DNA from: Pseudomonadota bacterium
GTDB taxonomy: Bacteria > Pseudomonadota > Gammaproteobacteria > Steroidobacterales > Rariloculaceae
Assembly (NCBI GenBank): GCA_009843005.1
Contig: VYEH01000349.1
Coordinates: 1-7,236, forward strand
DNA length: 7,236 nucleotides
Reading direction: 5' to 3'
Below, piece by piece: positions 6,628 to 7,236 of this stretch. The position numbers and the translations under genes are program-made. How positions within the stretch are numbered: position 1 is the first letter of the stretch; each line of letters begins with the position of its first letter. The notes under the pieces were generated by a model that was given only the letters and a program-made list of their open reading frames with translations, did no database searches and had not been told where the DNA came from.

Positions 6628-6631
6628 GGGG
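6626..6631 (+). promoter_or_regulatory. Ribosome binding site deciding the GTG start of the second permease
   Basis: AGGGGG (6626-6631), overlapping the stop codon of the first permease, lies 4 nt before GTG 6636. This supports tight translational linkage of the two permease subunits. Confidence 0.5.
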
Positions 6632-6635
6632 CAGG

Positions 6636-7236
6636 GTGGCGTCCCGGGCCGGGCAGGGCCATTTGGCGACGGAGGTATTGGCCGTACCGCAGCCGGTGCT
6701 CTCGCCGGGAGCGCTGTTCCGCAAGCGATTCCTGCGCCACCGACTGGCGGTGGTCTCGGCAGTCGTCGTCGCCCTGTTCTATCTCGTGGTGGCCTTCGCC
6801 GATTTCCTGGCGTATTCGGACCCCGCGGCCTCCAGTTCCCAGCGGGCGCTGGTGCCGCCGCAACCCATCCACTTCTTCGACGAAGGCCGTTTCGCCCCCC
6901 ACGTTCATGGGCTGACGCGTTCCCGCAACCCGCAAACGTACGGTCTTGAGTACGTCGCCGACGAGGCGCAGACGATTCCCGTGGTGTTCCTTGCTCGGGG
7001 GTACGAGTACCGGTTGCTGGGCCTGATACCCACCGACAGGCACCTCATCGGCACCGAGGGCGCACCGACGGAAACCAGCCTGTTCCTGCTGGGCGCCGAC
7101 GAGCAGGGGCGGGACCTGTTTTCGCGAATTGCCCTGGCGATCCGGACTTCATTGCTCATCGGCCTGGCCGCGGTGGCCGTGAGCATCTCGGTGGGCATTG
7201 TCTGCGGCTCTTTATCGGTCTTTTACGGCGGTTTGG
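6636..7236 (+). CDS. Peptide/nickel ABC transporter permease, DppC/OppC type, N-terminal 200 residues (runs off the right edge)
   Basis: The frame stays open to the window end. A GTG start at 6636 is chosen because a purine-rich AGGGGG precedes it and the gap to the previous stop is only 8 nt; a later TTG at 6678 has GGAGG only 2 nt away. Features are a cytoplasmic N-terminus, LFRKRFLRHRLAVVSAVVVA (27-46) leading into the first membrane helix (about 38-56), a long periplasmic stretch (about 60-150), then the DppC/OppC hallmark FLLGADEQGRDLFSRI (150-165) and the start of the second membrane helix (172-190). The periplasmic stretch is longer than in simple DppC proteins. It contains PPQPIHFFDEGRF (74-86) and YEYRLLGLIPTDRHLIGTE (123-141), as in a subgroup with an enlarged first loop. 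It should pair with the upstream permease as a heterodimer. Confidence 0.92.
   Translation, partial: MASRAGQGHLATEVLAVPQPVLSPGALFRKRFLRHRLAVVSAVVVALFYLVVAFADFLAYSDPAASSSQRALVPPQPIHFFDEGRFAPHVHGLTRSRNPQTYGLEYVADEAQTIPVVFLARGYEYRLLGLIPTDRHLIGTEGAPTETSLFLLGADEQGRDLFSRIALAIRTSLLIGLAAVAVSISVGIVCGSLSVFYGGL

Noticed and set aside
6671..6680. GGAGG followed by TTG as start of the second permease
   Set aside because: The spacing is only 2 nt; the GTG at 6636 has better spacing and fits the tight operon.
6624..7043. Leftward open frame opposite the second permease
   Set aside because: The plus strand encodes a clear DppC-type protein; the antisense translation shows no domain.

Overview
The window is high-GC bacterial DNA (roughly two-thirds G+C by eye). 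It is densely packed, with overlapping or closely spaced genes and TTG/GTG starts with good ribosome binding sites. This fits a free-living or host-associated Pseudomonadota, but the organism cannot be fixed from the window; no rRNA, tRNA, mobile element or CRISPR is visible. The content is catabolic and transport-related.

Layout. (a) Positions 1-493, minus strand: the N-terminal 164 residues of an MmgE/PrpD-family protein that runs off the left edge. (b) 494-622: a short divergent intergenic region with a perfect 13-bp palindrome and weak promoter-like sequences. (c) 623-2766, plus strand: two acyl-CoA dehydrogenase family genes overlapping by ATGA. The first has the flavin-binding motifs and an isovaleryl-CoA-dehydrogenase-type catalytic Glu. 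The second is short and lacks the GLSEP-type motif and a C-terminal catalytic Glu, so they look like the two subunits of one heteromeric enzyme. (d) 2813-5407, minus strand, transcribed leftward and convergent with (c): a large xylose-isomerase-like TIM-barrel protein with a plausible complete metal site, followed 24 nt later by a dihydroorotase/hydantoinase-fold protein that has lost most of its metal ligands. (e) 5408-5616: a divergent regulatory region with a good leftward -35 embedded in a perfect 13-bp palindrome and a rightward TATAAT. (f) 5617-7236, plus strand: two inner-membrane permease subunits of a peptide/nickel (Opp/Dpp) ABC transporter, the second cut by the right edge.

How they may work together (inference). 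The leftward barrel/amidohydrolase-like pair shares its regulatory region with the transporter, so import of a small solute and its processing may be co-regulated. The acyl-CoA dehydrogenase pair and the divergent MmgE/PrpD gene form a second catabolic block, plausibly for oxidation of an unusual acyl-CoA. The most unusual element is the amidohydrolase-fold protein with both HxH histidines, the bridging Lys and the final Asp replaced, next to an apparently intact metal-dependent barrel protein.
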